From NCBI GenBank assembly GCA_030451965.1, contig JAKDNE010000114.1:1-9160 (forward strand): DNA of 9,160 bases, written 5' to 3'. Origin of the DNA: Brachybacterium sp. (GTDB taxonomy: Bacteria; Actinomycetota; Actinomycetes; Actinomycetales; Dermabacteraceae). The notes under the pieces were generated by a model. The model did not search any database. It had not been told where the DNA came from and was given only the letters and a program-made list of their open reading frames with translations. The translations under genes and the position numbers were made by a program. Below, piece by piece: positions 1 through 6,404 of this stretch; position 1 is the first letter of the stretch, and every line of letters starts with the position of its first letter.

Positions 1-592
1 CGTGGGAGATGTCCGGGTACTGGGTGGCGGAGTGGTTGCCCCAGATGGTCACGTTCTCGATGTCGGCGACCGCAGTGCCTGTCCTGGCGGCGAGCTGGCT
101 GAGGGCCCGGTTGTGGTCCAGACGGGTCATCGCGGTGAACCGGTCGTCCGGCACGTCGGGGGCGTGCGCGGCGGCGATCAGTGCATTGGTGTTGGCCGGG
201 TTGCCGACCACCAGGACTCTGACGTCGTCCGCGGCGCCCGCATTGATCGCTGCCCCCTGGGGACCGAAGATGCCGCCGTTGGCCTCGAGCAGGTCGCTGC
301 GCTCCATGCCCGGGCCGCGAGGGCGGGCGCCGACGAGCAGGGCGACGTTCGTGCCCTCGAAACCGGCCGCCGGGTCGTCGAAGACGTCGACGCTCGTGAG
401 CAGATCGAAGGCGCAGTCATCGAGCTCCATCGCGGTCCCCTCAGCGGCCTTCACCCCTTGCGGGATCTCCAGCAGCCGCAGCGAGACGGGGGTGTCCGGG
501 CCCAGCAGCTGGCCGGAGGCGATGCGGAACAGCAGGGCGTAGCCGATCTGCCCGGCGGCACCGGTGACGGTCACGGTGACTGGTGATGTCAT
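1..592 (-). CDS. mdh: Malate dehydrogenase, N-terminal 197 residues (3' end cut by window edge)
   Basis: Cytoplasmic NAD-dependent malate dehydrogenase, interconverting malate and oxaloacetate in the TCA cycle. The reverse strand is open from an ATG at 592 to the window edge. The translation shows the Rossmann loop GAAGQIGY (residues 11-18) and an acidic residue at the end of strand 2 (E42), which fits NAD rather than NADP. It also has the mobile active-site loop GARPRGPGMERSDLL (88-102, arginines 92 and 98), GNPANTNALIA (130-140), LDHNRA (158-163, catalytic Asp159) and GNHSATQ (185-191, catalytic His187). Family members have about 325-330 residues, so some 130 lie outside the window. The start is supported by AGGAG at 599-603, six bases upstream. 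All visible active-site residues are present. It lies 52 bp downstream of the AI-2E gene on the same strand and probably has its own promoter in that gap. Confidence 0.96.
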   Translation of the reverse strand, partial: MTSPVTVTVTGAAGQIGYALLFRIASGQLLGPDTPVSLRLLEIPQGVKAAEGTAMELDDCAFDLLTSVDVFDDPAAGFEGTNVALLVGARPRGPGMERSDLLEANGGIFGPQGAAINAGAADDVRVLVVGNPANTNALIAAAHAPDVPDDRFTAMTRLDHNRALSQLAARTGTAVADIENVTIWGNHSATQYPDISH

Positions 593-631
593 GTCGATCT
601 CCTGGATCGTCGTCGATCTGGATGTGCCGTC

Positions 632-637
632 AGACTA
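632..637 (-). promoter_or_regulatory. Candidate -10 box for mdh
   Basis: TAGTCT on the minus strand fits the actinobacterial TANNNT -10 pattern. It would place transcription start near 625, about 33 bases before the mdh ATG and upstream of its AGGAG ribosome site. No convincing -35 box is seen 16-19 bases upstream. Read-through from the AI-2E gene is the alternative. Confidence 0.3.
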
Positions 638-644
638 CGCGACG

Positions 645-1898
645 TCACGAGTCGTCGTCGGTGGGGAGGGACTCGGCCGTCGACGGGGTGCTGCTGCGCA
701 TCCGCTGATACTTCCACCGTTCGGCGATGCTGGCCTTCGACGATGCCCGGTGGCCGGGCGAGAGCGGGTCCTTCCCGAGGACGGGATCGTCGCCGGTCTG
801 GTAGGTGTCGGTCCAGACCTGGACCACCGACCAGGCCACAGCGGTCAGCGGCACGGCGAGGATCGCGCCGAAGAACCCGCTCAAGATCGTGCCGACAGCG
901 AGTGCCAGCAGCACGACGAGGGGGTGCAGACTGAGCGCATGGCCCATCACCAGCGGCTGGAGCAGATGGCTCTCGAGCTGGTTGACCACAATGACGATCC
1001 CGATCACCACCAGCGCGATGAGGGGGCCGTGCGTCACGAGCGCCACCAGGGCGGCCAGGGCTCCGGCGACCGTAGCGCCGACGATGGGCACGAAGGCGCC
1101 GACGAACACGATGACCGCCAGGGGCAGCGCGAGCGGCACCCCGAGGATCGCCAGCGGCACCCCGATGAACACGGCATCGGCCGCCGCGATGATAGCGGTG
1201 CCGCGCACGTACCCGCCGAGCAGCTGGACGGTCCGGTCCCCGGATTCCGCAAGCTTCGCGCGGGTCCCGTCATGGAACCAGCGCAGCGTGAAGCTCCACA
1301 GCAGCTGGCCGTCTTTGAGGAAGAAGAACAGGATGACGATCATGAGCACCGCACCGGTGATGACCCCGGTGGCCGCTCCGATGCCGCTCAGCGCTCCGCC
1401 CAGGAACGACCCGCTGGTGACGACCCCTGTGATCTTCTGCAGAGCGGAGTCGATGGACGCGGTGTCGACGGGCACCGGACCGGTCCGCAGAAAGCGCTGG
1501 AGCTCCCCCCAGCCACCGACCGCAGAGGCCGACAGCTCATCCCACTCGCCGCGGACGGCGAAGACGATCCCGGTCACCACTCCACCCACCACCAGCAGCG
1601 TCCCCAGGAACACCGTGAGGGTGGCCAGGACGCGGGACCAGTGCCTGCGGACCAACCAGGCCACCATCGGAGCGACGGCCGAGGCGAGGATGAGTGCCAC
1701 CAGCGCGGCGACCACCACGATCCCGATCCGCACCAGGACCCACAGCAGACCTCCGACCACGGCGGTGATCAGCAGCAGCTGCCCGCAGCGCGTGCTCACC
1801 CGTCCCAGGGAGTCGGACCAGAGGGCGGGGGAGCCCACGTCGCCCGCGCCGGGTCGCGGGTGACGGTCCGCCGGTTCGGGGAGCGATGGGGTGGACAT
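645..1898 (-). CDS. AI-2E family transporter (UPF0118/PerM-type membrane protein)
   Basis: Polytopic inner-membrane protein of 417 residues in the AI-2E family. The family contains the E. coli autoinducer-2 exporter TqsA and also members linked to ion antiport, so the substrate cannot be read from the sequence. Hydrophobic segments lie at about 41-82 (two), 90-114, 175-194, 234-288 and 292-305, and again at 324-360. Conserved marks are FFFLKDG (191-197) before a cytoplasmic loop, GAFVPIVGATVAGALAAL (267-284), and the C-terminal block NQLESHLLQPLVMG (306-319) with LHPLVVLLALAVG (324-336) and FFGAILAVPL (342-351). The N-terminus (1-35) and C-terminal tail (365-417) are hydrophilic. The ATG at 1898 has no Shine-Dalgarno site, but a TAACCT -10-like box ends seven bases before it, so a leaderless message is possible. 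A GTG at 1799 (residue 34) is a shorter alternative start that keeps every membrane segment. It diverges from the lipid kinase gene. Confidence 0.9.
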   Translation of the reverse strand: MSTPSLPEPADRHPRPGAGDVGSPALWSDSLGRVSTRCGQLLLITAVVGGLLWVLVRIGIVVVAALVALILASAVAPMVAWLVRRHWSRVLATLTVFLGTLLVVGGVVTGIVFAVRGEWDELSASAVGGWGELQRFLRTGPVPVDTASIDSALQKITGVVTSGSFLGGALSGIGAATGVITGAVLMIVILFFFLKDGQLLWSFTLRWFHDGTRAKLAESGDRTVQLLGGYVRGTAIIAAADAVFIGVPLAILGVPLALPLAVIVFVGAFVPIVGATVAGALAALVALVTHGPLIALVVIGIVIVVNQLESHLLQPLVMGHALSLHPLVVLLALAVGTILSGFFGAILAVPLTAVAWSVVQVWTDTYQTGDDPVLGKDPLSPGHRASSKASIAERWKYQRMRSSTPSTAESLPTDDDS

Positions 1899-1905
1899 GC
1901 ACAGG

Positions 1906-1911
1906 AGGTTA
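1906..1911 (-). promoter_or_regulatory. Candidate -10 box for the AI-2E gene (leaderless)
   Basis: TAACCT on the minus strand fits TANNNT. Its last base is at 1906, so the expected transcription start (seven bases on) is 1899, one base before the ATG at 1898. This would explain why no ribosome binding site precedes that ATG. It shares bases 1910-1911 with the opposing box at 1910-1915. No clear -35 is visible. Confidence 0.4.
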
Positions 1912-1915
1912 CGCT
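1910..1915 (+). promoter_or_regulatory. Candidate -10 box for the lipid kinase gene (leaderless)
   Basis: TACGCT fits TANNNT and ends seven bases before the A of the ATG at 1922, which is the spacing expected if transcription begins exactly at the start codon. An AGGAGG lies at 1903-1908, but 13 bases from the ATG is far for a ribosome site, and it would be upstream of the predicted transcript. No good -35 is seen. TGGACA at 1892-1897 is only 12 bases away from the box. Confidence 0.42.
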
Positions 1916-1921
1916 CCGAAC

Positions 1922-2959
1922 ATGTCGTCCGAGGCGCGTACAGCGGATCACGCAGCGATCATCTACAACCCGATCAAGGTCCCCCTCGACCGGATGCGAG
2001 ACGCCGTCCAGGAGCAGGAGAGCCGCCAGGCATGGGGCGCCTCTCGATGGTTCCCGACCGATCGGCACGACTCGGGGCGCAGCGCGGCCCGCCGGGCGCT
2101 CGCGGCATCCCCCTCGGTCGTCATCGTGGCCGGAGGCGACGGGACGGTCCGTGCCGTCGCCGGTGTGGTCCTGGACAGCGGTACGCCGCTCGCCCTGCTG
2201 CCCTTCGGCACCGGAAACCTCCTGGCCCGCAACCTGGGGCTGCCCCTGGGGGACGTCACCGCGGCCGTCGCGGCGGCGTTCGGTGGGCTGACGCGACCCG
2301 TCGATGTCGGCGTCGTCGAGTTCGCGGATGAGGTGGGGGCGCAGAGCACAGAGATCTTCCTGGTGATGGCCGGCATCGGCCTGGACGCGGAGATGGCACG
2401 CACCACGAGGCCGCTGGCGAAGCGGCTCCTCGGATGGCTGGCGTATGTCCCGGCGATCGCCCGGTCGGTGCTCGCGAATCGTCCGCTCGACCTGACGTAC
2501 CGGGTCGATGACGGACCCACCAGGACGGCGCGTGCTCATACCGTGATCATCGGGAACTGCGGGACTCTCACCGGAGGCATGCTCCTGCTTCCCGAGGCCA
2601 CCTTCGACGATGGGCTCCTGGACGTGGTGATGCTGCGACCCTCCCGCAGGCTCGGGTGGGCGCGGATCGGGACGCGTTTGACGGTCCAGGGGGTCGCCCG
2701 CCGTTCCCGGGTCGGCCGCGGCATGCTGCGCCTCGCGCCCGGGCTGAGGGCTCTGACCTATGCCCAGGGGCGACGGTTCGAGGTCCGTTTCGCGATCCCC
2801 TACGTCGTGCAGCTCGACGGCGACAGCATGGGGCTCGCGCGCACGGCCCGGATCAGCCTCGATCACCGTGCCCTCCACGTGTGCGTCGAGGACGACCGCG
2901 GACGGGACGAGGGGCAGGAGGGACGTGCTCCTGCGGAGGCTCCTCGGGTCGACGGCTGA
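1922..2959 (+). CDS. Diacylglycerol kinase family lipid kinase (YegS/DgkB-like)
   Basis: Soluble or membrane-peripheral kinase of 345 residues that phosphorylates a lipid hydroxyl with ATP. In this family the substrate is usually diacylglycerol, giving phosphatidate for recycling, but sphingoid bases or related lipids are possible. Visible marks are IIYNP (13-17), the nucleotide-binding GGDGT (71-75), PFGTGNLLARNLGLP (94-108), GIGLDAEM (151-158), GNCGTLTGGMLLLPEA (211-226) with DDGLLDVVML (229-238), and the C-terminal QLDGD (297-301) where most members have DGE. The last 25 residues are charged and variable. I chose ATG 1922 over an in-frame ATG at 1886 because the extra 12 residues match nothing in the family and overlap the divergent gene. 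ATG 1922 also sits correctly behind a TACGCT -10 box. A strong hairpin follows the stop codon. The link to the AI-2E gene is positional only. Confidence 0.93.
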   Translation: MSSEARTADHAAIIYNPIKVPLDRMRDAVQEQESRQAWGASRWFPTDRHDSGRSAARRALAASPSVVIVAGGDGTVRAVAGVVLDSGTPLALLPFGTGNLLARNLGLPLGDVTAAVAAAFGGLTRPVDVGVVEFADEVGAQSTEIFLVMAGIGLDAEMARTTRPLAKRLLGWLAYVPAIARSVLANRPLDLTYRVDDGPTRTARAHTVIIGNCGTLTGGMLLLPEATFDDGLLDVVMLRPSRRLGWARIGTRLTVQGVARRSRVGRGMLRLAPGLRALTYAQGRRFEVRFAIPYVVQLDGDSMGLARTARISLDHRALHVCVEDDRGRDEGQEGRAPAEAPRVDG

Positions 2960-2964
2960 TCGCT

Positions 2965-2982
2965 CCCGGCGCGAGCGCCGGG
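2965..2982. terminator. GC hairpin between convergent genes, probable two-way terminator
   Basis: A perfect 7-bp inverted repeat, CCCGGCG and CGCCGGG, flanks a four-base CGAG loop. It lies six bases after the lipid kinase stop and 20 bases beyond the stop of the opposing permease gene. There is no T-run on either side, as is common for terminators in high-GC actinobacteria. Its position between convergent stops supports termination for both genes. Confidence 0.6.
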
Positions 2983-3002
2983 TCAGGCGCCCGCGGCGGT
3001 CC

Positions 3003-4949
3003 TCACTGCAGAGACTCGAACTTGCGGATCCAGGCGGAGCCGATCGGGTTCGCATCGGCCACCATGATCCCGAAGCGGTCCCCGGCGATCTCGGCGACCT
3101 GGGTCAGCGCGACGCGTCGCTCGTGCCCGCGGGAGTGGTCCAGGCGCCGCACGCCGTTCTCGATGATCGCGTCGAAGGAGTCGGTGCGGCCCAGGTAGGC
3201 CACGAAGGGCATGTCGAAGCGCTCGGCGTAGCGGGCGGAGAGGTCGCGGACCGCCTCGACGTCCTCCTCGGCGAGGTTCTCCAGCGCGAAGGAGCCCACG
3301 TCCTGGCTGATGGCGCCGGCCTGCTCCTCGTCGGCCGTGATCAGGGTGGCCATGTCCGGGTAGGTGCGCACCAGGGCGTCCTGCTCGGAGCGCTCCGCGG
3401 CCAGCACCGCGTCCTCGATCGCGGCGCGCAGGGTCGTGGCGTCGCTGAAGGGGCGGGCCTCCCAGGCCCGCTCGAGCGGCCAGGTGGCGCCGTTGAACAG
3501 GGACCCGAAGGTGGCCACGAAGGTCTCGCGGTCCATCGCGTCGACCTCGGTGATCCCGATCCGCTCGCCCTCGGTGGTGGTGGCGATGTGCGCGCCGCTC
3601 TGGCGCCCGATGTGGAAGAACACCAGGTTCAGCACGATCGCGGAGATCGCGCCGACGGTCACTCCGGAGGAGACGAACACCTGCGCCCAGACGGGGAACA
3701 CCCCGGCGATGTCGGGCTTGAAGCTGACCAGCATCGCCAGTCCCAGCGAGGTGCCCACGATCACGGAGTTGCGGTTGTCGGTGAGGTCCACCTTGGACAG
3801 GGTCTGGATGCCCACCAGCGCGACCGAGGCGAACAGGGCGAGCGAGGCGCCGCCGAGCACGGGGGAGGGGATCGCGGCGACCACGGCGCCGGCCTTGGGC
3901 AGCACGCCGAGGACGATCATGAGCACGCCGGCTCCGGCGACCACCCAGCGGGACTTCACCCGGGTCAGGCGGACCAGGCCGATGTTCTGCGCGAAGCAGG
4001 TGTAGGGGAAGGAGTTCAGCACCCCGCCCAGCAGGGTCGACAGACCGTCCGCACGGATCGCCTCGGAGATGTTCTGGGGGCGGATCCGCTTGCCGACGAT
4101 CTCTCCGGCGGCGAAGACGTCGCCGGTGGTCTCCACCATCGTGATCAGCATGACGATGATCATCGAGACGATCGCGGTCAGCGAGAAGGTGGGCACGCCG
4201 AAGTAGAAGGGCGTGGTGACGCCGAAGGCGGACGCCTCGGTGACGCCGCTGAAGGAGGTGTCTCCCAGCAGCACTGCGACGACGGTGCCGATCACCAGGC
4301 CCAGCAGCACCGCGATGGTGCCCAGGAAGCCGCGGAAGAACCGCTGGACCAGCACGATGATCCCGAGCGTGCCCAGCGCGTAGATGATGTCGCGGGCGGC
4401 GGGAGTGCCCTCGGCGTAGTTGGTGATGTCCCCGGCGGAGACGCCCAGCAGCGTGATGCCCATGGTGGTCAGCACGGTGCCGATCACCACCGGAGGGAAG
4501 AACCGCAGGATCTTCGCGAAGTACGGGGCGACCAGGAAGGTGAACAGGCCCGCCACGATGATCGAGCCGTAGATCATCGGCAGGCCCTGGGCGCCGCCCT
4601 CGCCGCCGGTCGCGGCCAGGCCGATCGCGATGATCGGGCTCACGGCGGTGGTGGTCACGCCCTGGATGATCGGCAGGCGCACGCCCACCTTCCAGAAGCC
4701 GACGGACTGGATCAGCGTGGCGATGCCGCAGGTGAACAGGTCGGCGTTGATCAGGTGGATCGTCTGCGCGGCCGTCAGGTTCAGACCCGAGGCGATCAGC
4801 AGCGGCACGATCACCGCACCGGCGTAGAAGGCCAGCACGTGCTGGAGCGAGAGCACCGTGAGCCGACCCGCCGGTGGGACCTGATCGACGGGATGACGGC
4901 GCGGGGCGGTGGGGCCGGGCAGAGGTGGAGGAGCTGCGGCGGTGGTCAT
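3003..4949 (-). CDS. NCS2 purine permease (xanthine/urate type) fused to an OHCU-decarboxylase-like domain
   Basis: A 648-residue membrane protein; ordinary NCS2 permeases have about 430-490. Residues 30-450 form the permease. They include the TM1 motif LQHVLAFYAGA (35-45), TM8 ETTGD (273-277), and the family signature QNIGLVRLTR (321-330). The signature fits Q-N-x-G-x-x-x-x-T-R of xanthine/urate carriers rather than the E-N-x-G form of uracil carriers. Residues 467-627 match 2-oxo-4-hydroxy-4-carboxy-5-ureidoimidazoline decarboxylase, the enzyme that makes S-allantoin in urate breakdown: FVATFGSLFNGATW (477-490), ERAWEARPF (493-501), PDMATL (531-536), RFDMPFVAYLG (577-587) and RRLDH (601-605). 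The catalytic His of its HPDL motif is Tyr530, and the acidic residue some 20 positions later is Asp550 where the family has Glu, so activity is doubtful. The joined domain should face the cytoplasm. The start at 4949 has AAGGA at 4955-4959; an in-frame upstream ATG at 5186 would overlap the divergent gene and adds low-complexity sequence. Confidence 0.93.
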   Translation of the reverse strand: MTTAAAPPPLPGPTAPRRHPVDQVPPAGRLTVLSLQHVLAFYAGAVIVPLLIASGLNLTAAQTIHLINADLFTCGIATLIQSVGFWKVGVRLPIIQGVTTTAVSPIIAIGLAATGGEGGAQGLPMIYGSIIVAGLFTFLVAPYFAKILRFFPPVVIGTVLTTMGITLLGVSAGDITNYAEGTPAARDIIYALGTLGIIVLVQRFFRGFLGTIAVLLGLVIGTVVAVLLGDTSFSGVTEASAFGVTTPFYFGVPTFSLTAIVSMIIVMLITMVETTGDVFAAGEIVGKRIRPQNISEAIRADGLSTLLGGVLNSFPYTCFAQNIGLVRLTRVKSRWVVAGAGVLMIVLGVLPKAGAVVAAIPSPVLGGASLALFASVALVGIQTLSKVDLTDNRNSVIVGTSLGLAMLVSFKPDIAGVFPVWAQVFVSSGVTVGAISAIVLNLVFFHIGRQSGAHIATTTEGERIGITEVDAMDRETFVATFGSLFNGATWPLERAWEARPFSDATTLRAAIEDAVLAAERSEQDALVRTYPDMATLITADEEQAGAISQDVGSFALENLAEEDVEAVRDLSARYAERFDMPFVAYLGRTDSFDAIIENGVRRLDHSRGHERRVALTQVAEIAGDRFGIMVADANPIGSAWIRKFESLQ

Positions 4950-4965
4950 CGATGTCCTTGAGGAT

Positions 4966-4990
4966 CCATCGAGCGTGAGGCTCGACGTGG
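4966..4990 (-). promoter_or_regulatory. Inverted repeat in the permease leader: operator or mRNA hairpin
   Basis: TCGAGC (4969-4974) and GCTCGA (4980-4985) form a perfect 6-bp inverted repeat around a five-base loop. It extends by CCA (4966-4968) with TGG (4988-4990) across a two-base bulge. It lies just upstream of the permease ribosome site (4955-4959) and downstream of the candidate -10 at 5014-5019. It could be a repressor site or a structure in the leader RNA. I see no match to known purine riboswitch cores. Confidence 0.35.
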
Positions 4991-5013
4991 GGAGCGGAGG
5001 CGGGCCGCGCACC

Positions 5014-5019
5014 AGCGTA
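5014..5019 (-). promoter_or_regulatory. Candidate -10 box for the permease fusion gene
   Basis: TACGCT on the minus strand, identical to the proposed lipid kinase -10, would start transcription near 5007 and give a leader of about 58 bases that contains the inverted repeat at 4966-4990. The -35 region is weak. Confidence 0.3.
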
Positions 5020-5051
5020 GGCCTCCTGCGGGCACCATCGCCGACGCGGGC

Positions 5052-5070
5052 CGTGAGATGGACGTGAGAT
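5052..5070. repeat. Pair of 8-bp direct repeats one helical turn apart in the divergent region
   Basis: CGTGAGAT occurs at 5052-5059 and again at 5063-5070, an 11-bp offset that puts both copies on the same face of the helix. The core CGTGAG recurs at 4974-4979 inside the leader hairpin. The position between the divergent permease and MFS genes fits a tandem operator, but no regulator gene is present in the window. Confidence 0.35.
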
Positions 5071-5118
5071 CCCCGGCATCCTGTGGCCCCGGTCTCGGAA
5101 GCCAGGTAGAAGTGAACA

Positions 5119-6330
5119 GTGACGACCCCTTCTCCTCGCCGAACGCGACCCCTCGGCATCCTGCTGGTGGTGCTCGCCGTCCTCACCGTCGGCGTGAACC
5201 TGCGCCCGGGCGCGACCAGCGTCGGGCCGCTGATGACCGAGATCGTCGGTGCCTACGGACGCGGAGCGTTCGCCTCCGGTCTGCTCACCGCTCTGCCGCC
5301 GCTGATCTTCGGTGCGTTCGGCCTGCTCGCAGTCCCGCTCTCGCGTCGGCTGGGGCTGACCGGCACGATGATCGCCTCCTTCGTGCTGGCCGCACTGGGA
5401 CTGCTGCTGCGGACCTCGAGCGAAGTCTTCGCCCTGTTCGTGGCGCTGTCAGGGCTCGCGCTGCTGGGTCCGGCGCTGGGCAATGTGCTGGTGCCGGCCT
5501 GGATCAAGCTGCACGGCGGGACCCGCACCGTCGGCCTGATGACGCTGTACAGCGCGACCCTCGCGATCGGCGGCTCGGCCGCGTCGGCGCTCGCGGTGCC
5601 GCTGGCGGGCTCCTCGGCCGACGGGTGGAAGGACTCCCTGCTGGTCTGGGGGATGGTGATCGCGGTGCCGGTGGTGGTCTGGGCGGTGGTGCTGACGCGC
5701 ACCGGGCACGACTTCCCGCCACCCGCGGCGCACGGCGAGATCGGCGGCTCGCTGCTGCGCTCGCCCACCGCGATCGCTCTGACGCTGATGTTCGCACTGC
5801 AGTCGCTGAACGCCTACACGCAGTTCGGCATGCTCCCGCAGGTCCTCACCGATGCCGGGATCAGCCCCACCCGGGCCGGGGTGCTGGTCGCGGTGATCGC
5901 CGGCTGGGGCCTGGTGGGCGGGCTGGTGATGCCGACGGTGATCGCACGGGTCCCGGGCCTGCCCTGGATCGTGGGCGGCTTCGGCCTGCTCAACGCCGCC
6001 GGCTATCTCGGCCTGCTCCTGGTCCCGACGGTCAGCCCGATGCTATGGGCATGCGTGCTGGGCATCGGCGGTTTCGCCTTCCCCACCGCGATCGCGCTGC
6101 TGCCCGCGCGCACCCGCTCCCCACTGGTCACCGCCAGGCTCTCGGGCATGGTCCAGCCGATCGGCTACCTGCTGGCCGCGCTCGGCCCGATCACCGCGGG
6201 CATCCTGATAAATGCCACCGGATCGTCCAGCGTCGTGCTGTGGTTCCTGGCCGGTACCGGACTGCTGCTGGCGGTCGCCGGCTTCCGGGTGGGTCTGCCG
6301 CGTCTCGTCGACCATGAGATCAGGGCCTGA
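5119..6330 (+). CDS. MFS transporter, CynX/NimT family
   Basis: A 403-residue, probably 12-helix major facilitator of the CynX/NimT group, named after the cyanate transporter gene of E. coli and the nitroimidazole-related gene. The substrates of most members are unknown. The diagnostic TM1 end VNLRPGATSVGPL (26-38) matches the group's NLRP-x-x-T-S-x-G-P signature. The late block LAALGPITAGILINATGSSS matches the usual ALGP-x-x-x-G-x-x-x-x-x-TGS region. The start is a GTG with only a weak purine stretch (GAAG, 5109-5112). TAGAAG at 5107-5112 ends seven bases before the GTG, which would suit a leaderless start, although its last base does not fit TANNNT. The gene diverges from the permease fusion and ends 74 bp before the hydrolase-fold gene on the same strand. 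A function in export or uptake cannot be decided. Confidence 0.88.
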   Translation: MTTPSPRRTRPLGILLVVLAVLTVGVNLRPGATSVGPLMTEIVGAYGRGAFASGLLTALPPLIFGAFGLLAVPLSRRLGLTGTMIASFVLAALGLLLRTSSEVFALFVALSGLALLGPALGNVLVPAWIKLHGGTRTVGLMTLYSATLAIGGSAASALAVPLAGSSADGWKDSLLVWGMVIAVPVVVWAVVLTRTGHDFPPPAAHGEIGGSLLRSPTAIALTLMFALQSLNAYTQFGMLPQVLTDAGISPTRAGVLVAVIAGWGLVGGLVMPTVIARVPGLPWIVGGFGLLNAAGYLGLLLVPTVSPMLWACVLGIGGFAFPTAIALLPARTRSPLVTARLSGMVQPIGYLLAALGPITAGILINATGSSSVVLWFLAGTGLLLAVAGFRVGLPRLVDHEIRA

Positions 6331-6345
6331 CCTCCGCGCGCAATG

Positions 6346-6374
6346 CTCCCGGCGGGCGGCGGATTCCCGGGGAG
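6346..6374 (+). terminator. Weak imperfect hairpin after the MFS gene
   Basis: CTCCCGG (6346-6352) can pair with CCGGGGAG (6367-6374) with one bulged G around a 14-base GC-rich loop. There is no T-run, and the downstream gene starts 30 bases later on the same strand. It may be an attenuator or nothing; read-through into the next gene seems likely. Confidence 0.22.
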
Positions 6375-6404
6375 GAGCAGCGTGATCCATGGAAGAATGC
6401 CCCC

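Noticed and set aside
605..618. GATCG/CGATC inverted repeat before the mdh ribosome site
   Set aside because: A 5-bp stem in GC-rich sequence is weak, and it does not enclose the AGGAG. It could easily be chance.
645..1898. Assignment as an autoinducer-2 exporter in quorum sensing
   Set aside because: The family name derives from one member. No luxS or lsr-type gene is in the window and most family members have other or unknown substrates.
564..2291. 575-codon open frame on the plus strand opposite the AI-2E gene
   Set aside because: Its translation is rich in Asp, His, Arg and Gly without domains, and it lies antisense to a clear membrane protein gene. Long antisense frames are expected in DNA of this GC content.
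3003..4949. Annotation as a uracil permease
   Set aside because: Uracil carriers have E-N-x-G in the signature. This protein has Q-N-I-G with T-R, and a urate-pathway domain, so a purine substrate is more likely.
2760..4961. 733-codon open frame on the plus strand opposite the permease fusion
   Set aside because: The product is low-complexity Gly/Asp/His/Gln/Glu sequence from the antisense of hydrophobic codons, with no motifs, while the opposite frame matches two families in full.
4950..5118. Purine riboswitch upstream of the permease
   Set aside because: The leader is short (about 58 bases from the candidate start) and GC-rich, and I find only a simple hairpin with no three-way junction with conserved loops.
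4950..5186. 79-residue N-terminal extension of the permease from an ATG at 5186
   Set aside because: It would overlap the divergent MFS gene and cover the promoter-like region. The ATG at 4949 has a well-placed AAGGA and gives a normal NCS2 N-terminus.
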